NCBI RefSeq assembly: GCF_006738645.1
Contig: NZ_AP019700.1
Location: 5,390,351-5,454,350 of the forward strand
Direction of reading: 5' to 3'
From: Stella humosa
Lineage (GTDB): Bacteria; Pseudomonadota; Alphaproteobacteria; ATCC43930; Allostellaceae
Length of the DNA: 64,000 bases
Shown: positions 63,956 through 64,000 of the stretch, one piece after another
Position numbering within the stretch: the first letter of the stretch is position 1
How the letters are laid out: each line of letters opens with the position of its first letter
Position numbers and translations under genes: made by a program
The notes under the pieces: generated by a model
Seen by the model: the letters and a program-made list of their open reading frames with translations, nothing else
Told to the model about the DNA's origin: nothing
The model's database searches: none

Positions 63956-64000
63956 ATGACCCGCTGGATCCTCGCCATTCTCGTTCTGGTCGCCACCGCC
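63956..64000 (+). CDS. Exported protein, first 15 codons only (partial)
   Basis: ATG 63956, with a GAGAG site, opens MTRWILAILVLVATA, a classical signal peptide start running off the window edge. Nothing more can be said about its family. Confidence 0.5.
   Translation, partial: MTRWILAILVLVATA

Overview
The window is about 64 kb of very GC-rich, densely packed bacterial chromosome. Gene content and local order point to an alphaproteobacterium of the Rhodospirillales type: aroK-aroB followed by a CNNM/CBS protein, bolA next to a J-domain gene and cobS-cobT, tamA-tamB, waaA-lpxK with a DUF374 acyltransferase, thrC with an M16 peptidase and a RimJ-like acetyltransferase, a long cox operon with ctaB/ctaG/SURF1/DUF983, an RpoE-ChrR sigma/anti-sigma pair, DUF4170, and an ETF-beta lysine methyltransferase. 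This assignment rests on recognised families and remembered synteny; no search was run. I see no rRNA, tRNA, CRISPR array, insertion sequence or prophage.

Layout. 0-4 kb (minus): the start of a Kef-type antiporter, accA, xerD, an unrecognised 589-residue secreted protein and a 47-residue membrane protein. 4-9.6 kb (plus): aroK-aroB, a CorC-like transporter, DUF2889 and a Na/Pi cotransporter. 9.6-13.5 kb: bolA diverging from a J-domain gene, cobS and cobT. 13.7-19.9 kb: tamA-tamB, outer-membrane assembly. 20-21.2 kb: a Tat-exported dienelactone hydrolase and a NIPSNAP protein. 21.2-25.3 kb (minus): argG, a small secreted protein coupled to rlmN, and a coupled cytochrome c / IalB pair. 25.4-27.6 kb (plus): a singlet-oxygen-type ECF sigma factor with its ChrR zinc anti-sigma factor and a well-matched ECF promoter, then a small membrane protein that overlaps lpxK. 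27.4-32.3 kb (minus): lipid A/Kdo and glycolipid genes. 32.4-38.5 kb: a stand-alone ATPase, pmbA (tldE), a three-gene phospholipid operon and ubiD. 38.6-47.6 kb: DUF4170, ETF-beta methyltransferase, phoH, peroxiredoxin, a DsbD/ScsB reductase, yqgE, and thrC-M16-GNAT. 47.7-51.4 kb: an accessory-looking stretch (intradiol dioxygenase, DUF1579-like protein with a divergent YafY-type WYL regulator and a palindromic operator, M32 carboxypeptidase). 51.4-57.6 kb (minus): the aa3-type cytochrome oxidase operon. 57.9-64 kb: tldD, two small secreted proteins, GNAT, gshA, rsmE, ubiA and the first codons of an exported protein.

Together the genes cover envelope building (lipid A, phospholipid, TamAB, disulfide reduction), respiration and its assembly factors, ubiquinone synthesis, shikimate, threonine, arginine, cobalamin and glutathione pathways, and oxidative-stress control. 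Genes are strongly coupled: ATGA, GTGA or TGATG junctions occur repeatedly. Most of the window is core genome. The least explained parts are the 47-aa/589-aa pair beside aroK, the IalB/cytochrome pair beside RpoE-ChrR, the ynbABC-like lipid operon, the membrane protein antisense to lpxK, and the YafY/DUF1579 switch.
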